A stretch of 64,000 bases of DNA. Source: Nesterenkonia lutea. Its GTDB lineage: Bacteria; Actinomycetota; Actinomycetes; Actinomycetales; Micrococcaceae. Of the stretch, positions 8,551 through 17,057 are shown piece by piece; the first letter of the stretch is position 1; each line of letters starts with the position of its first letter. The DNA lies in assembly GCF_014873955.1 (NCBI RefSeq), contig NZ_JADBED010000002.1, positions 11,300 through 75,299 on the forward strand. The letters are read 5' to 3'. The position numbers were made by a program, and so were the translations under genes. The notes below the pieces were generated by a model. It was not told where the DNA came from and made no database searches. It worked only from the letters and a program-made list of their open reading frames with translations.

Positions 8551-10385
8551 GCGCCACTTTCCCCGTCGTCGCCTTCAACGGCATCGTTGATCTGTGCCCC
8601 GGAGGCAGTGCCGGTATCAATGACGTTCTTCAACTGCTGCGTCTTGGCAGCACCAGATCCCCGCGTTTTCCCGGTGGTGGAACCGGAATCACTACCGGTG
8701 TTCTGTGAGGCACCCGAAGCGGCTGCGCCGCCACCTGAGCCGCTGTGTCCGTCGCTGGAATCACCGGAGGATTCAGCGCCGCCGGGGGTGCCGGCGTCTA
8801 CGCCAACACCACTAGATCCGCCGGCACCCTCAGAGCCACTGCCGGACCCGCCACCAGAGGAAGCAGATCCCCCACCGGAAGCCGAAGCCCCGGCGGGAGT
8901 CGAAGCATCCTGACCACCACCGGAAGATCCTCCCGAGGAATCACCCCCAGCAGCAGAACCGCCACCAGCGCCACCCGCAGCGCCGCCGGCCGAGGAAGCA
9001 CCCGCAGCCGCGCCGCCGCTATCAGCCCCGGCAGATTCAGCGCCACCGGCTGCACCGCCAGCCCCGGATTCACCGGAGCCATCGTCACCGCCAGAAGAAT
9101 CAGAACCGGAGTCGCTACCCGAGGTAGGAGTAGCGCCGCCCGGTGTCGAACCAGCAGCACCGCCACCAGAGCCCCCGTCAGCACCACCAGCAGATCCGGC
9201 ACCGCCGGAGGCCCCGGCCCCTTGGCCAGCGCCTGACCCGGCCGCGCCGGATGATGCCCCGCCCGCAGCGCCCGCGCCGGACGCACCGGCACCAACCGCT
9301 CCGCCGCCACCCGCAGCGCCCACGCCACCGCTGGCAGCTGCACCGCTTCCACCGGCAACAGCGGTGCCACCCCCTGCTACAGCAGGAGCGGCAGCGCCGC
9401 CCGAAGCGCCTATGACCGCTGCGCCGGCCGCGACCGTGGCCGCGCCCGCAATAGCTGCGCCACCGCCAAAGGCGGCAGCGCCCATCGCCGCAGCAGGAGC
9501 AATGAACTTGATCAGCGCCGGCAGCGCGAGGCCGGCCAGCGCGAGAATGAGCATCCCGGTCATTGCCGCCGAGTAATTCTGCAGCTCGCCGGCGAGGTCC
9601 TCGATTTCTGAATCTTCGGTCATCATGCGCAGCCCCAGCGCGTAGATCCCGGCCGCGACTGGCTTGAAGAGCAATAGCGCGATAAGCCAGGAGTTGATCT
9701 TCTGAAACGCCTGTTTACCCGAGACCGAGCCCGTAGAGGCAGCCACCACAGGGAGGAATGCGAGCAGTACCAGAATGGTTACATCGCGGAAGATCATCAG
9801 AAGGAAGTTCATGATCGCGCCGAAGAACGTCAGCAGCGACACGATCAGGAAAACGCCGATGTTCTGGCCCATGTCACCGACCGGAGCGGCCAAGATCTCT
9901 AGGTTCGCGTCACCTTCCGTCGCCCGGTCAAGCAGCCAGGCGGCGGTGCTGTCGCCAGCGGCGAGTAGCGCCCCGATGGCCACCGCGTAGACCCCGGTGA
10001 CCACGATCAGCGTCACTATGGGCGCGAATGCGGTGATGATCTTCTTGAAGTCCATACTCAGGACCATCCGGCCCAGGCCAAACAAGAAGCCGATGATGGC
10101 GAACGCGGCGATGTAGTACCCCATGTCCGCTTGCAGAGACGCCACCGCAGGGTTATCGAGGTCAGGCCCCGGAGCGTTCATCCACCAGGTGGAGATCATT
10201 TCCAGGAAGGCCACAGCGCCGTTTGCAAGGCCCTGAGCGACCGCCTCTAGAGCGGCAGTCGCGGCATTGCCCGCGATAGCGCTTCCGGTACCGAGGACGC
10301 CCTCAACGATTTTGCATGCGCCGTTGTCCCATGAGCACGACGAACCCTCTTCCTCAGCGGCAGCCAGGAGAGTCATCAGGACCAT
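8547..10385 (-). CDS. VirB6/TrbL-like polytopic membrane protein with low-complexity tail
   Basis: About 612 residues. The first 310 hold six or more hydrophobic segments (for example IAAFAIIGFLFGLG, IVTLIVVTGVYAVAIGALL and VSLLTFFGAIMNFLLM), fitting the VirB6/TrbL-like channel component of a type IV secretion system. The remaining ~290 residues are almost only Gly, Ala, Ser, Asp and Pro. The start is ATG 10385, since GGAGGT lies seven bases before it; five in-frame codons further upstream are weaker. An N-terminal stretch after MTLLAAAEEEG with two cysteines (SCSWDNGACK) may be exposed outside. The tail probably reaches into or through the cell wall. Confidence 0.75.
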   Translation of the reverse strand: MVLMTLLAAAEEEGSSCSWDNGACKIVEGVLGTGSAIAGNAATAALEAVAQGLANGAVAFLEMISTWWMNAPGPDLDNPAVASLQADMGYYIAAFAIIGFLFGLGRMVLSMDFKKIITAFAPIVTLIVVTGVYAVAIGALLAAGDSTAAWLLDRATEGDANLEILAAPVGDMGQNIGVFLIVSLLTFFGAIMNFLLMIFRDVTILVLLAFLPVVAASTGSVSGKQAFQKINSWLIALLLFKPVAAGIYALGLRMMTEDSEIEDLAGELQNYSAAMTGMLILALAGLALPALIKFIAPAAAMGAAAFGGGAAIAGAATVAAGAAVIGASGGAAAPAVAGGGTAVAGGSGAAASGGVGAAGGGGAVGAGASGAGAAGGASSGAAGSGAGQGAGASGGAGSAGGADGGSGGGAAGSTPGGATPTSGSDSGSDSSGGDDGSGESGAGGAAGGAESAGADSGGAAAGASSAGGAAGGAGGGSAAGGDSSGGSSGGGQDASTPAGASASGGGSASSGGGSGSGSEGAGGSSGVGVDAGTPGGAESSGDSSDGHSGSGGGAAASGASQNTGSDSGSTTGKTRGSGAAKTQQLKNVIDTGTASGAQINDAVEGDDGESGA

Positions 10386-10390
10386 TGGAC

Positions 10391-11131
10391 CTACCTCCAC
10401 TCAGTGAAATCAGACGTTTCAGTCAGTTCGCTAAACGGAGCCTCACCGGCAGCGAGATCAAGTCGCCAGTCGTTCGCATCCTCGTTCCACAGCAAAGTGA
10501 AATCGTAGGCACCGTCCGCCGAAAGATCTGGATAACCCAGCCAGACCCGCACGGTCGCTTCTTCGGCGGAAGAATCCACGATTCGGAACCCGCGCACTAG
10601 CACGCCCTCAAAGTTCTCGGCAGATTCGTCGGCTGAGACCTGCGGCAGTGCTTCGCGTGCTCCTGGACTGTCTACAGCGGCCTCATACTCGCGGCCGACA
10701 ACGAAGCTGAGGAACAGGCTTGGTGCGGCGAACGCTGCGCCGGCTGGCGTCTGGGAGAAGCAGCGCCAGAAGCCGTCCTCTTGGACGGCTGGCCCGTGCT
10801 CGTCAGAGACGGGCAGGGCCAAGCCCTCTGCCCCGTCGAAGTCTTCCCACGCGAATTCAGGTGCTTCAGCGGGGAACGCGCTATCGGCGTCCATACCCTC
10901 ACACTGAGACACCGCACCGGCCTGTTCTTCTGCCGGTTCCTCATCTTCCGGTTCCACCGGCTCAGGAGCCGGTGAATCCGTGTTCTGCGCTGCTGGTTCC
11001 TCGTCGGGCGCATCATCTGAGCCGGCGGGAATCGTGAGCAGACCCACCACCACGACAACAATGACGATCAGCAGTCCCGCCCCCCAAAATATCCAGGAGC
11101 GCCCGCCGCGCTGCTTGTTTGTACGTGCCAT
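10391..11131 (-). CDS. Membrane-anchored secretion-operon protein, unknown family
   Basis: 246 residues. A short basic N-terminus (RTNKQRGGR) leads into one transmembrane helix (IFWGAGLLIVIVVVVVGLLT, about residues 14-33). Then comes an acidic Pro/Glu-rich linker (EPEPVEPEDEEPAEEQ type) and a globular extracellular domain with two cysteines. This is the topology of small accessory envelope proteins in Gram-positive conjugation operons. It ends five bases before the VirB6-like start, so it is in the same operon. No catalytic motif was seen. Confidence 0.65.
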   Translation of the reverse strand: MARTNKQRGGRSWIFWGAGLLIVIVVVVVGLLTIPAGSDDAPDEEPAAQNTDSPAPEPVEPEDEEPAEEQAGAVSQCEGMDADSAFPAEAPEFAWEDFDGAEGLALPVSDEHGPAVQEDGFWRCFSQTPAGAAFAAPSLFLSFVVGREYEAAVDSPGAREALPQVSADESAENFEGVLVRGFRIVDSSAEEATVRVWLGYPDLSADGAYDFTLLWNEDANDWRLDLAAGEAPFSELTETSDFTEWR

Positions 11132-11166
11132 ATCGGTTTCCCGTCTCCGTCGTGGCTAGAGCGTCT

Positions 11167-11457
11167 TTAGATGAACACTCGGATGATGGCTGCCGCCGCC
11201 ACGGCGAGGATGCAGACGATGATCGAGATCACCAGGCCCTTGAAGCCGTTGATCTCACGTCCGGTGAAGGACGCGAACGCCAGGAAGCCGGCCGAGGCGA
11301 GGAAGCCGGCGAGGCCGAGCATGATCACCGCCCAGGAGATCCAGTTCAACAGTGTGGTGAATCCTTCGACCCCGGGAGGCTGTTCCGGGCTCACGTCAGG
11401 GACGATGCCGGCCGGGGTCAGTCCAGACATTGCTGACAGTAGTTCGAGAATCATCAT
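11167..11457 (-). CDS. Small two-helix membrane protein of the secretion operon
   Basis: 96 residues with two hydrophobic segments (WISWAVIMLGLAGFLASAGF and GLVISIIVCILAVAAAAII) separated by a short polar loop, and a soluble N-terminus. The start is one of two adjacent ATGs at 11457/11454, behind AAGAGGAAG and overlapping the stop of the upstream gene. The size and topology resemble pilin-like VirB2 or small accessory subunits of Gram-positive transfer systems, but there is no sequence motif to prove it. It lies between the DUF6668-like gene and the anchored protein at 10391. Confidence 0.6.
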   Translation of the reverse strand: MMILELLSAMSGLTPAGIVPDVSPEQPPGVEGFTTLLNWISWAVIMLGLAGFLASAGFLAFASFTGREINGFKGLVISIIVCILAVAAAAIIRVFI

Positions 11458-12083
11458 GCTTCTTCCTCTTCTGCTGATTGGTGGAACTGACGAGTGATCT
11501 TCTGTAGCCGCTTCGGTGGCTTGGTGAAGTCCGGCGGCTGCACCCGCCAGCTCTCCACCCAGGGGATATGCGCCCCCAACGGGGCCTTGCGCACCAGGCG
11601 CTTGACCGCGCGCCGCTGCCACTCAAGAAGGCGCGGGGCATCATCGACGAGGATCAGCCCCAGCAACCGGGAGTCATTGAGTTCCCCAGCAAGCCACTGC
11701 TGAGTGAAATCCTCAGCCGCAGCGACCCCCGCCCAGTGGGTCCGCGCGACGACCACGACACCGAGCCGTGGCAACGGTCGCACCCACCCGGAAGCCACCG
11801 GCCAGCCCGTGCCGGCGTCGAGGGCCTGTTCTCCGAGCATCGCTGTCACCGTGGAGGTTCCGGCTCCCCCGTGGAGCCCCGCGACCGTGATCAGCCGGTG
11901 GTCTTGAACCGGTATCCGTGGCCACGGCACCGTGTCAGCCGGGGCCGACACAGACGCCAGCGGCTTCTGAGGGCCTGTGACGATGGTCTTCTCCCCCAAG
12001 ACCTCATCCCGTAACTCCCATACCGGTCCTGGGTCCTGGACTGGTATGTCGATGAACGGGTTGCTGCGCGGCACGGCTGGCAC
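11454..12083 (-). CDS. P-loop-like protein of the transfer operon (DUF6668-like)
   Basis: 209 residues. The central GLHGGAGTSTVTAML looks like a degenerate MinD/ParA-type P-loop. It is followed by a strand LGVVVVARTHWAGV and a GLILVDDAP segment. The C-terminus is basic (KRLQKITRQFHQS). It resembles the DUF6668 proteins that head actinobacterial conjugation operons. I am fairly but not fully sure of that family name. It is the first gene of the minus-strand operon and overlaps the next gene by an ATGA. It may assist the MinD-like ATPase encoded at 14010-15404. Confidence 0.6.
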   Translation of the reverse strand: MPAVPRSNPFIDIPVQDPGPVWELRDEVLGEKTIVTGPQKPLASVSAPADTVPWPRIPVQDHRLITVAGLHGGAGTSTVTAMLGEQALDAGTGWPVASGWVRPLPRLGVVVVARTHWAGVAAAEDFTQQWLAGELNDSRLLGLILVDDAPRLLEWQRRAVKRLVRKAPLGAHIPWVESWRVQPPDFTKPPKRLQKITRQFHQSAEEEEA

Positions 12084-12235
12084 TCTCCTCGATCGCGGGT
12101 AGTCCTGCCCTTCAGAGCGCAGAGTGATCCGTAGACTCCAAGGGACCCTTCCACCCTAAATGCCTAATCAACGTTAAGAATATATAGACGATAGTAGATA
12201 TATACGATCTCTTAGGCGTTTTGTACATTAGGAGC
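12084..12235. promoter_or_regulatory. Divergent promoter region of the two transfer operons
   Basis: A 152-base gap between the minus-strand secretion operon and the plus-strand HTH gene. It contains a strikingly AT-rich segment (about 12175-12215, with TATATA elements at both ends) in otherwise GC-rich DNA, as expected of two back-to-back promoters. The small HTH protein encoded just downstream is a natural candidate to bind here. No operator could be delimited by eye. Confidence 0.45.
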
Positions 12236-12502
12236 ATGACCGTGAACGATCCCAAGTTGATCGATGAGCTGCTGAAGGACTTTCCTGACCTGGCTACGCC
12301 ACAGGAGGTCGGGGACCTGCTGCGGGTCGGCATGGTGACGATCAATAAGTGGATCAGGGCAGGACACATCCCTGCGATCCGAGCCGGGCTGCGGGTTAAT
12401 CGCATCCCCAAGAAGCAATTGAGGGATTTTCTGCTCAATGCCGATGAGATGAAAGACCCTGAGGCTGACGAGGCTCTCGGTAAGGAGAAGGATTCAGACT
12501 GA
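12236..12502 (+). CDS. Small helix-turn-helix (excisionase-like) regulator
   Basis: 88 residues. The segment LATPQEVGDLLRVGMVTINKWIRAG...IRAGLRVNRIPKKQLRDFL is a MerR/excisionase-type winged helix-turn-helix. The start is ATG 12236, behind AGGAG at four bases; an in-frame ATG five codons earlier lacks such a site. It overlaps the next gene (TGATG) and stands beside the divergent promoter of the secretion operon. It is probably the local regulator of transfer functions. A role as an excision factor is less likely because no integrase is visible. Confidence 0.7.
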   Translation: MTVNDPKLIDELLKDFPDLATPQEVGDLLRVGMVTINKWIRAGHIPAIRAGLRVNRIPKKQLRDFLLNADEMKDPEADEALGKEKDSD

Positions 12503-14013
12503 TGGGCCAGATCACTCCTGATGAGGTTCCGGCGTTTCCTCAGTACGTCATCGATTACGACGAGGAAGCCCAGACCGCTCGACTCGATGGGGTGCCCATC
12601 GAACCGGCAGCAGGAGTGTCACTGCGTGAGGCTGCACTGACAGCAGCGGCGCGCAAAGCAGATACCCACGGCCTCGACGCAGTACGGGTCACGATCCGTT
12701 CCAACGTCGGGGAAGAGTGGAAGATGATCGTCTCCGTTCATGGCGAAACCATCGACACCACACCGCCCCCTGAATCGAAGAACACCCACAAAACCCGCAG
12801 ACGCACCGCCACCGTTCTCGGCGGAGTCGTTCTGTTGATGCTCGTCGGCGGGGGAACCGCCGTCGCGGTGCATCTGAGCACCGATACAGACCAAGACCAG
12901 GACACAGCGCCCCCATGGGAGACCCCCGGGGCAAATGCCCAAGTCCCTGTGGGACTGCCTGACGGGTTCACCGGCCCGGCAGCCTGGTCAGTAGATATCA
13001 ACGATGACACCGGAGTCACCGGGCTTGACGATGGACGGATTCTCACCGCGAACAGCGATGGAATCCTCTCCGCCCGGCATCCCGAGACTGCTGAACCGAC
13101 GTGGGCCGGTTCAGGTGCTCCGGCGGATCTCTCAGAGATCCACGAGAGCACCTGGGCCGGCGCCCCCGTTCTGGCTTCCTACTCACGCGGGAACCTCAAC
13201 CTATGGCCCATAGAGGAAGTGCGCCCCGGCGATGCCGTGGCCCCCGAACAAGTGCCGGTGGATCACACCGCCGAACTGCTGTGGGAGGGAGACGCCCCCC
13301 TGGTCAGCCTGGGTGACTTCGTGGTGCTTGTCCCCGACGAGGCGGGCACGCTGACTGAGGTCACGATCCCCGCAGGATCTCAGCCCGTCTCAGCCGTGGA
13401 GGGCGAAGCTGTCTCTATCGGTGCTGACGCGATCTACAGGACCGGACTCGATGGAGAGTCCACCGTCACCGAGTTCACCCCGCCCGGAGGTGTCGAGGGT
13501 CGGCCAGAGATGTTCTGGACCATCGGTACCGAGGCCCTGGTGCTGGCGTGGTCGGGCAACGGTGCAGCCGATGAACCGGTGATTGCGGTCATGGACCAGG
13601 ACACCGGGGAAACGATCATCAAAGACCGGATCGAACGGCTGCCCAATGAGAGCGCCGAGATCACCTACAACACCGGATCGCAGCGCGCCGTGATTGGCGC
13701 CCTGGCGATCCGCTACGACGACGATCCCAGCCTCAACGAGGTCCCCGTGCTGGAAGATCCGGTGCTCGCCGGCAACACCCTCTACGGCAACACCACAGAC
13801 GGGCCGGCCCAAGTGGATTTCGGCCGGTCCCAGGACGGGGCTGAGACCTACCCGACCTTCACAGATGACGACACAGCCCCGCTCATCGTCGCTGACGATG
13901 CCGCCTACGTCGTGGCCCCACGACTAGACGAAACGATCCTCTACAGGGCACCAGCAGACGTGGACGAGGCAGACGACGCGGAGACCTCTGAGAACGGAGA
14001 CGACGATTCATGA
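12502..14013 (+). CDS. Single-pass membrane protein of the transfer region
   Basis: 503 residues. A cytoplasmic N-terminus of about 100 residues is followed by one transmembrane helix (TVLGGVVLLMLVGGGTAVAV, near 103-122). A large acidic extracellular domain then carries repeated beta-strand-like segments and short repeats of the DGRI..AN, GDFVVLVPD and GADAIY kind, possibly a beta-propeller. It overlaps both neighbours (HTH gene, MinD-like ATPase), so the three form one operon. The function is unknown. By context it is an envelope component or surface factor of the conjugation machine. Confidence 0.6.
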   Translation: MGQITPDEVPAFPQYVIDYDEEAQTARLDGVPIEPAAGVSLREAALTAAARKADTHGLDAVRVTIRSNVGEEWKMIVSVHGETIDTTPPPESKNTHKTRRRTATVLGGVVLLMLVGGGTAVAVHLSTDTDQDQDTAPPWETPGANAQVPVGLPDGFTGPAAWSVDINDDTGVTGLDDGRILTANSDGILSARHPETAEPTWAGSGAPADLSEIHESTWAGAPVLASYSRGNLNLWPIEEVRPGDAVAPEQVPVDHTAELLWEGDAPLVSLGDFVVLVPDEAGTLTEVTIPAGSQPVSAVEGEAVSIGADAIYRTGLDGESTVTEFTPPGGVEGRPEMFWTIGTEALVLAWSGNGAADEPVIAVMDQDTGETIIKDRIERLPNESAEITYNTGSQRAVIGALAIRYDDDPSLNEVPVLEDPVLAGNTLYGNTTDGPAQVDFGRSQDGAETYPTFTDDDTAPLIVADDAAYVVAPRLDETILYRAPADVDEADDAETSENGDDDS

Positions 14014-15404
14014 GCATTCACATCAGCATCACACCAGACGGCGCCGCCACGCTGCACGGCGACGGGACAGAACCAGAAACCTTGGTTGCTGCCACCTACG
14101 CCGAAGCCCAGGCCCAGGCGATAGATAAGCTCATCGCCCGCGCCAAGGCAGCAGGAGAACCGCTGCACGCAATCACCGACGAGACTCCCCCGACCACGCT
14201 GCGCATTGAACCCAGCGGCACAGTGACCCCGGTTCCCGCTGCCGAAGCTCCCTCCAGCTCACCAGCCCCGACCGAGGCCCAGCCCGAGCAGCCCAGCGCA
14301 GCGCCGGCAGAACCAGCGCGGGCAGAGGTGAAGCCGGCCGCGCCCGAGCAGCCGGTAGAGCCCACTCCCCCGCCGGCCGCAGCAGCGCCGGCACAGCCCG
14401 CCACACAGGCCCCCTCGCGGCCTAATCCTTTCACCGCGGATTCCTCTTCCGCTCCCGCGCCGGCCGCGAGCCGGCGGCAGGTTCGCGAACAGCGGCAGAG
14501 CTTCTTGAACCAGGAGCAGCGCGAGCAGCCAGCCACCGAAGGGTGGCGCGGCGTGCTGGCGAGCATGGGGATCCGTATCGCCCCCAGCGAGGCAGAGAAG
14601 GCCCAGCGAATCGACCGTCAGGCGGTCTCTCAGCACTGGCCCGGACCCCGAACTATCGCCATCGTCAACGGCAAGGGTGGAGCCTCAAAGACCCCGACGA
14701 CGATCCTGCTCTCAGCAGTGTTCGCCCGATTCGGTGGCGGCGGCGTGCTGGCCTATGACAACAACCAGACGCGCGGCACCCTGGGATGGCGCACCGAGCA
14801 AGGCCCCCACGACGCAACGATCCTGGATCTATTGCCGAAGGCCACTGACCTGCTTTCGACTGGGGCGCAGTCGGCGGATCTGGCGCATTTCGTGCACCAC
14901 CAGACCACTGACCGCTACGACGTCCTGCGCTCAAAGCCGGTCGCCCTGGCCGAGGATCAGCGCGTCGATGCCGGTGATGTGGACGCCATTCACCAGGTCA
15001 CCAGCAAGTTCTACCGGTTGATCTTCATTGACTCCGGTAACGACGAGTCCGATCCACTGTGGAAGCGCATGATCGACCTCAGCGACCAACTCGTGGTGGC
15101 CACCACCACCAAGGACGAGCACGCCGAGGCCGGAGCCCTTCTTCTGGAAGCTCTCGCGGACCGCGATGAGCGATCCGCAGCGCTGGCCGATGAGGCCGTG
15201 GTGATCGTCTCGGAATCCAACGACAGTGCGAAGGCCACCGAAGCGGCCGATGTCCGCGCCGGGTTCAGCAAGCTCGCTCGAGAAGCGGTCTCGATCCCGT
15301 ATGACCCGGCGATGGTTGATGGGGTGTTGCACTATGACGCGCTGCGCAGCTCCACGCAGCGCGCATGGTTGCGCGCGGGCGCAGCCGTCGCTCGTGGACT
15401 CTGA
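14010..15404 (+). CDS. MinD/ParA-like ATPase with Ala/Pro-rich N-terminal region
   Basis: 464 residues. The N-terminal domain of about 80 residues is followed by a long Ala/Pro/Glu linker (about 80-150). A deviant Walker ATPase comes next, with motif A NGKGGASKTPTTILL (a ParA would read KGGVGKTT), and later LIFIDSGNDESDP and VVATTTKDEHAEAGAL. SIMIBI-type ATPases of this kind accompany actinobacterial conjugation genes and may recruit the relaxosome in the way VirC1 does. It overlaps the preceding membrane-protein gene. It is not the partition ATPase, which is encoded separately at 17983. Confidence 0.65.
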   Translation: MSIHISITPDGAATLHGDGTEPETLVAATYAEAQAQAIDKLIARAKAAGEPLHAITDETPPTTLRIEPSGTVTPVPAAEAPSSSPAPTEAQPEQPSAAPAEPARAEVKPAAPEQPVEPTPPPAAAAPAQPATQAPSRPNPFTADSSSAPAPAASRRQVREQRQSFLNQEQREQPATEGWRGVLASMGIRIAPSEAEKAQRIDRQAVSQHWPGPRTIAIVNGKGGASKTPTTILLSAVFARFGGGGVLAYDNNQTRGTLGWRTEQGPHDATILDLLPKATDLLSTGAQSADLAHFVHHQTTDRYDVLRSKPVALAEDQRVDAGDVDAIHQVTSKFYRLIFIDSGNDESDPLWKRMIDLSDQLVVATTTKDEHAEAGALLLEALADRDERSAALADEAVVIVSESNDSAKATEAADVRAGFSKLAREAVSIPYDPAMVDGVLHYDALRSSTQRAWLRAGAAVARGL

Positions 15405-15494
15405 TTCTGATTCAGCTTCGACACGCCGAATCAGATTCACTCAATTCAGGCCCCGCTCAGGTTTACTAGGGAACACAGTCGAGAGGAGAGGTCG

Positions 15495-15695
15495 ATGCCC
15501 CAGATCAACAAGGGTGATCGTGAAGTAGTCACTGTTCGCCTGCCCATAGAGCTCTTCCAAAAACTGGACACGTACGTGAAGCGTTCGCAGACCACCAAGA
15601 CGGACTTCGTTGGTGGACTCATCGCAGAAGCGCTCGAGCCCGTCGACCTCGAAAACTTGGACCGGCAACAGGAGAGGTTGCCACTCACCGCATAA
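15495..15695 (+). CDS. CopG-like ribbon-helix-helix repressor
   Basis: 66 residues. The strand REVVTVRLPIELFQKLDTYV with two following helices is a ribbon-helix-helix DNA-binding fold. A purine-rich GAGAGGAGAGG site precedes the ATG. It sits directly upstream of the replication initiator, the usual place of CopG-type copy-number repressors. It probably dimerises on DNA near its own promoter and limits rep expression. A role in another operon cannot be excluded. Confidence 0.6.
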   Translation: MPQINKGDREVVTVRLPIELFQKLDTYVKRSQTTKTDFVGGLIAEALEPVDLENLDRQQERLPLTA

Positions 15696-15700
15696 AAGAA

Positions 15701-15728
15701 GAAGCGCCCACCTATCGGTGAGCGCTTC
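15701..15728 (+). terminator. Hairpin between the repressor and rep genes
   Basis: GAAGCGC (15701-15707) pairs with GCGCTTC (15722-15728), and CACC with GGTG inside it. The loop is small and a T-rich stretch appears about 13 bases later. It lies six bases after the repressor stop. It may end or attenuate transcription into rep. Confidence 0.45.
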
Positions 15729-15743
15729 TCCAAAGCCTTTTCA

Positions 15744-15849
15744 GAACCGTTCGGTCGCCAAACAGTCCGGTTCTGAATCCAACATCCCGAAGGACATTGA
15801 ACCGATGACTCCCATGCATGGGAGGCACCTTCTGTGCTTCCCACTGTAG
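15744..15849 (+). promoter_or_regulatory. Leader region of the replication initiator
   Basis: Three elements stack before rep. An inverted repeat AGAACCG/CGGTTCT spans roughly 15738-15774. A 12-base perfect palindrome CCCATGCATGGG (15811-15822) overlaps the GGAGG ribosome site of rep. A 14-codon frame starts at ATG 15805 (MTPMHGRH...) and ends at 15849, just inside rep in another frame. Overlapping leader peptides and a sequestered ribosome site are typical of translational copy-number control of plasmid initiators. None of this has been tested here. Confidence 0.4.
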
Positions 15850-17057
15850 CACCACGCGCCCAAAAGCCCCAGGGACTACGCAACGCCACGGCGTTTCGTG
15901 CTGCTTTCCTTGGCCATATCGGCACCGCTTGGGCGCGTGCGTCCAAGACCAAGACCGCTCCATCGGTCCGAATCAGCGCCACTGAGTTGGCGGATTTCGA
16001 GTTCTTCACCCCTTCGCGCTCGGTGGGTTCTGCACTGGTGATCGATATTGACCGCCCGGAGGCGCTGCTCGAGATTTTCGACACGATCCCGACCGAGATC
16101 CGACCTTCCTGGATCGTGGAGACACGTAAGGGTGCACAGGCAGGTTGGTTGATCGATCCCGTAGACCTTCGCCCGTCCGCGCGGGAACGCCCGGTCGCCT
16201 ACGCCCGCGCCGTCGGCGCTGCGCTGCGCGACGCGCTAGCCGGCGACGAAGCAGTAGACCCGTTGACCCCTGGGCGCGTGCGTAACCCTACATATCGGCG
16301 GGCTGAGTTGCGCGCACCCGCCACTCCCCCGGTCTATGGACTCAAGCAGCTACACCAAACGCTGAAAACCGCGGACCTATGGCCCGAAAGGAAGCGATTT
16401 ACCGGCCGTAGCGCCACCAAGGAGGCCCACCGGGCCGTCGCGGCCGCGATGGACACCGGGAATCGGAACCAGACCGTGTTCGACGTAGCGCGTCAAGTCG
16501 CCTATGCCGGTGGAGACTTCGAGGCGGTGGCATGGGAGACCAACGACGCCGCTCCCGAGCCGCTGCAAGCTGCCGAGGTACGCGGCATCATCCGCAGCAT
16601 CGCCAGATACATGGTGAACCCCCGTGGACACCGCTCCGCCGTAGCCATGCCGTCGCAGATGCGGGAACTGCTCGCAGAGATGGGCCGGCGTGGTGGATTA
16701 GCCAATACGCCAGCGCAGCGCGCCGCCCGTGCGTTGGGGCCTAGAGCGTCCTCAGTCGTCCGCAGAGCCCGGGCCAACACTAAGGCCCGCCAGGCCCAAA
16801 GAATGCGAGCAAAAGGCCATTCAGCAGCCGCGATCGGGAGAAAGCTCGCCGCCTCCCGAGCCACGATTTACCGGTGGCTGCGCCGCCACGTCACCCATCA
16901 GTGCCGAGTCTCATTAGTGGAGCATCAGGTGTTCCGTGGACGCCCCCACAAGATCCAGCGGGTGTCCAACACCTACCCTGGCTCCCCCAGGGCTACCTGC
17001 GTGAGCTCCAAGAGGCGTTGCTACAGCCTGCCCCTATGGTCGGGGCGTCCGGTCTGA
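15834..17057 (+). CDS. Plasmid replication initiator (RepA/primase-like)
   Basis: 407 residues with a GTG start eight bases after GGAGG. The N-terminal part (SALVIDIDRPEALLEIFDTI, WIVETRKGAQAGWLID, NPTYRRAEL) matches the replicase family of theta-type ColE2/pAL5000-like plasmids. A PriCT-like helical domain follows (GNRNQTVFDVARQVAYAG). The C-terminus ends in a helix-turn-helix, HSAAAIGRKLAASRATIYRWLRRH. Such proteins bind and prime at a nearby origin. The repressor upstream and par locus downstream support a plasmid replicon, whether free or now integrated. Confidence 0.8.
   Translation: MLPTVAPRAQKPQGLRNATAFRAAFLGHIGTAWARASKTKTAPSVRISATELADFEFFTPSRSVGSALVIDIDRPEALLEIFDTIPTEIRPSWIVETRKGAQAGWLIDPVDLRPSARERPVAYARAVGAALRDALAGDEAVDPLTPGRVRNPTYRRAELRAPATPPVYGLKQLHQTLKTADLWPERKRFTGRSATKEAHRAVAAAMDTGNRNQTVFDVARQVAYAGGDFEAVAWETNDAAPEPLQAAEVRGIIRSIARYMVNPRGHRSAVAMPSQMRELLAEMGRRGGLANTPAQRAARALGPRASSVVRRARANTKARQAQRMRAKGHSAAAIGRKLAASRATIYRWLRRHVTHQCRVSLVEHQVFRGRPHKIQRVSNTYPGSPRATCVSSKRRCYSLPLWSGRPV

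Noticed and set aside
8798-9370. 190-codon minus-strand frame and several plus-strand frames in the VirB6-like tail
   Set aside because: They are shadows of the Gly/Ala/Ser repeat; GC-rich low-complexity DNA is open in most frames.
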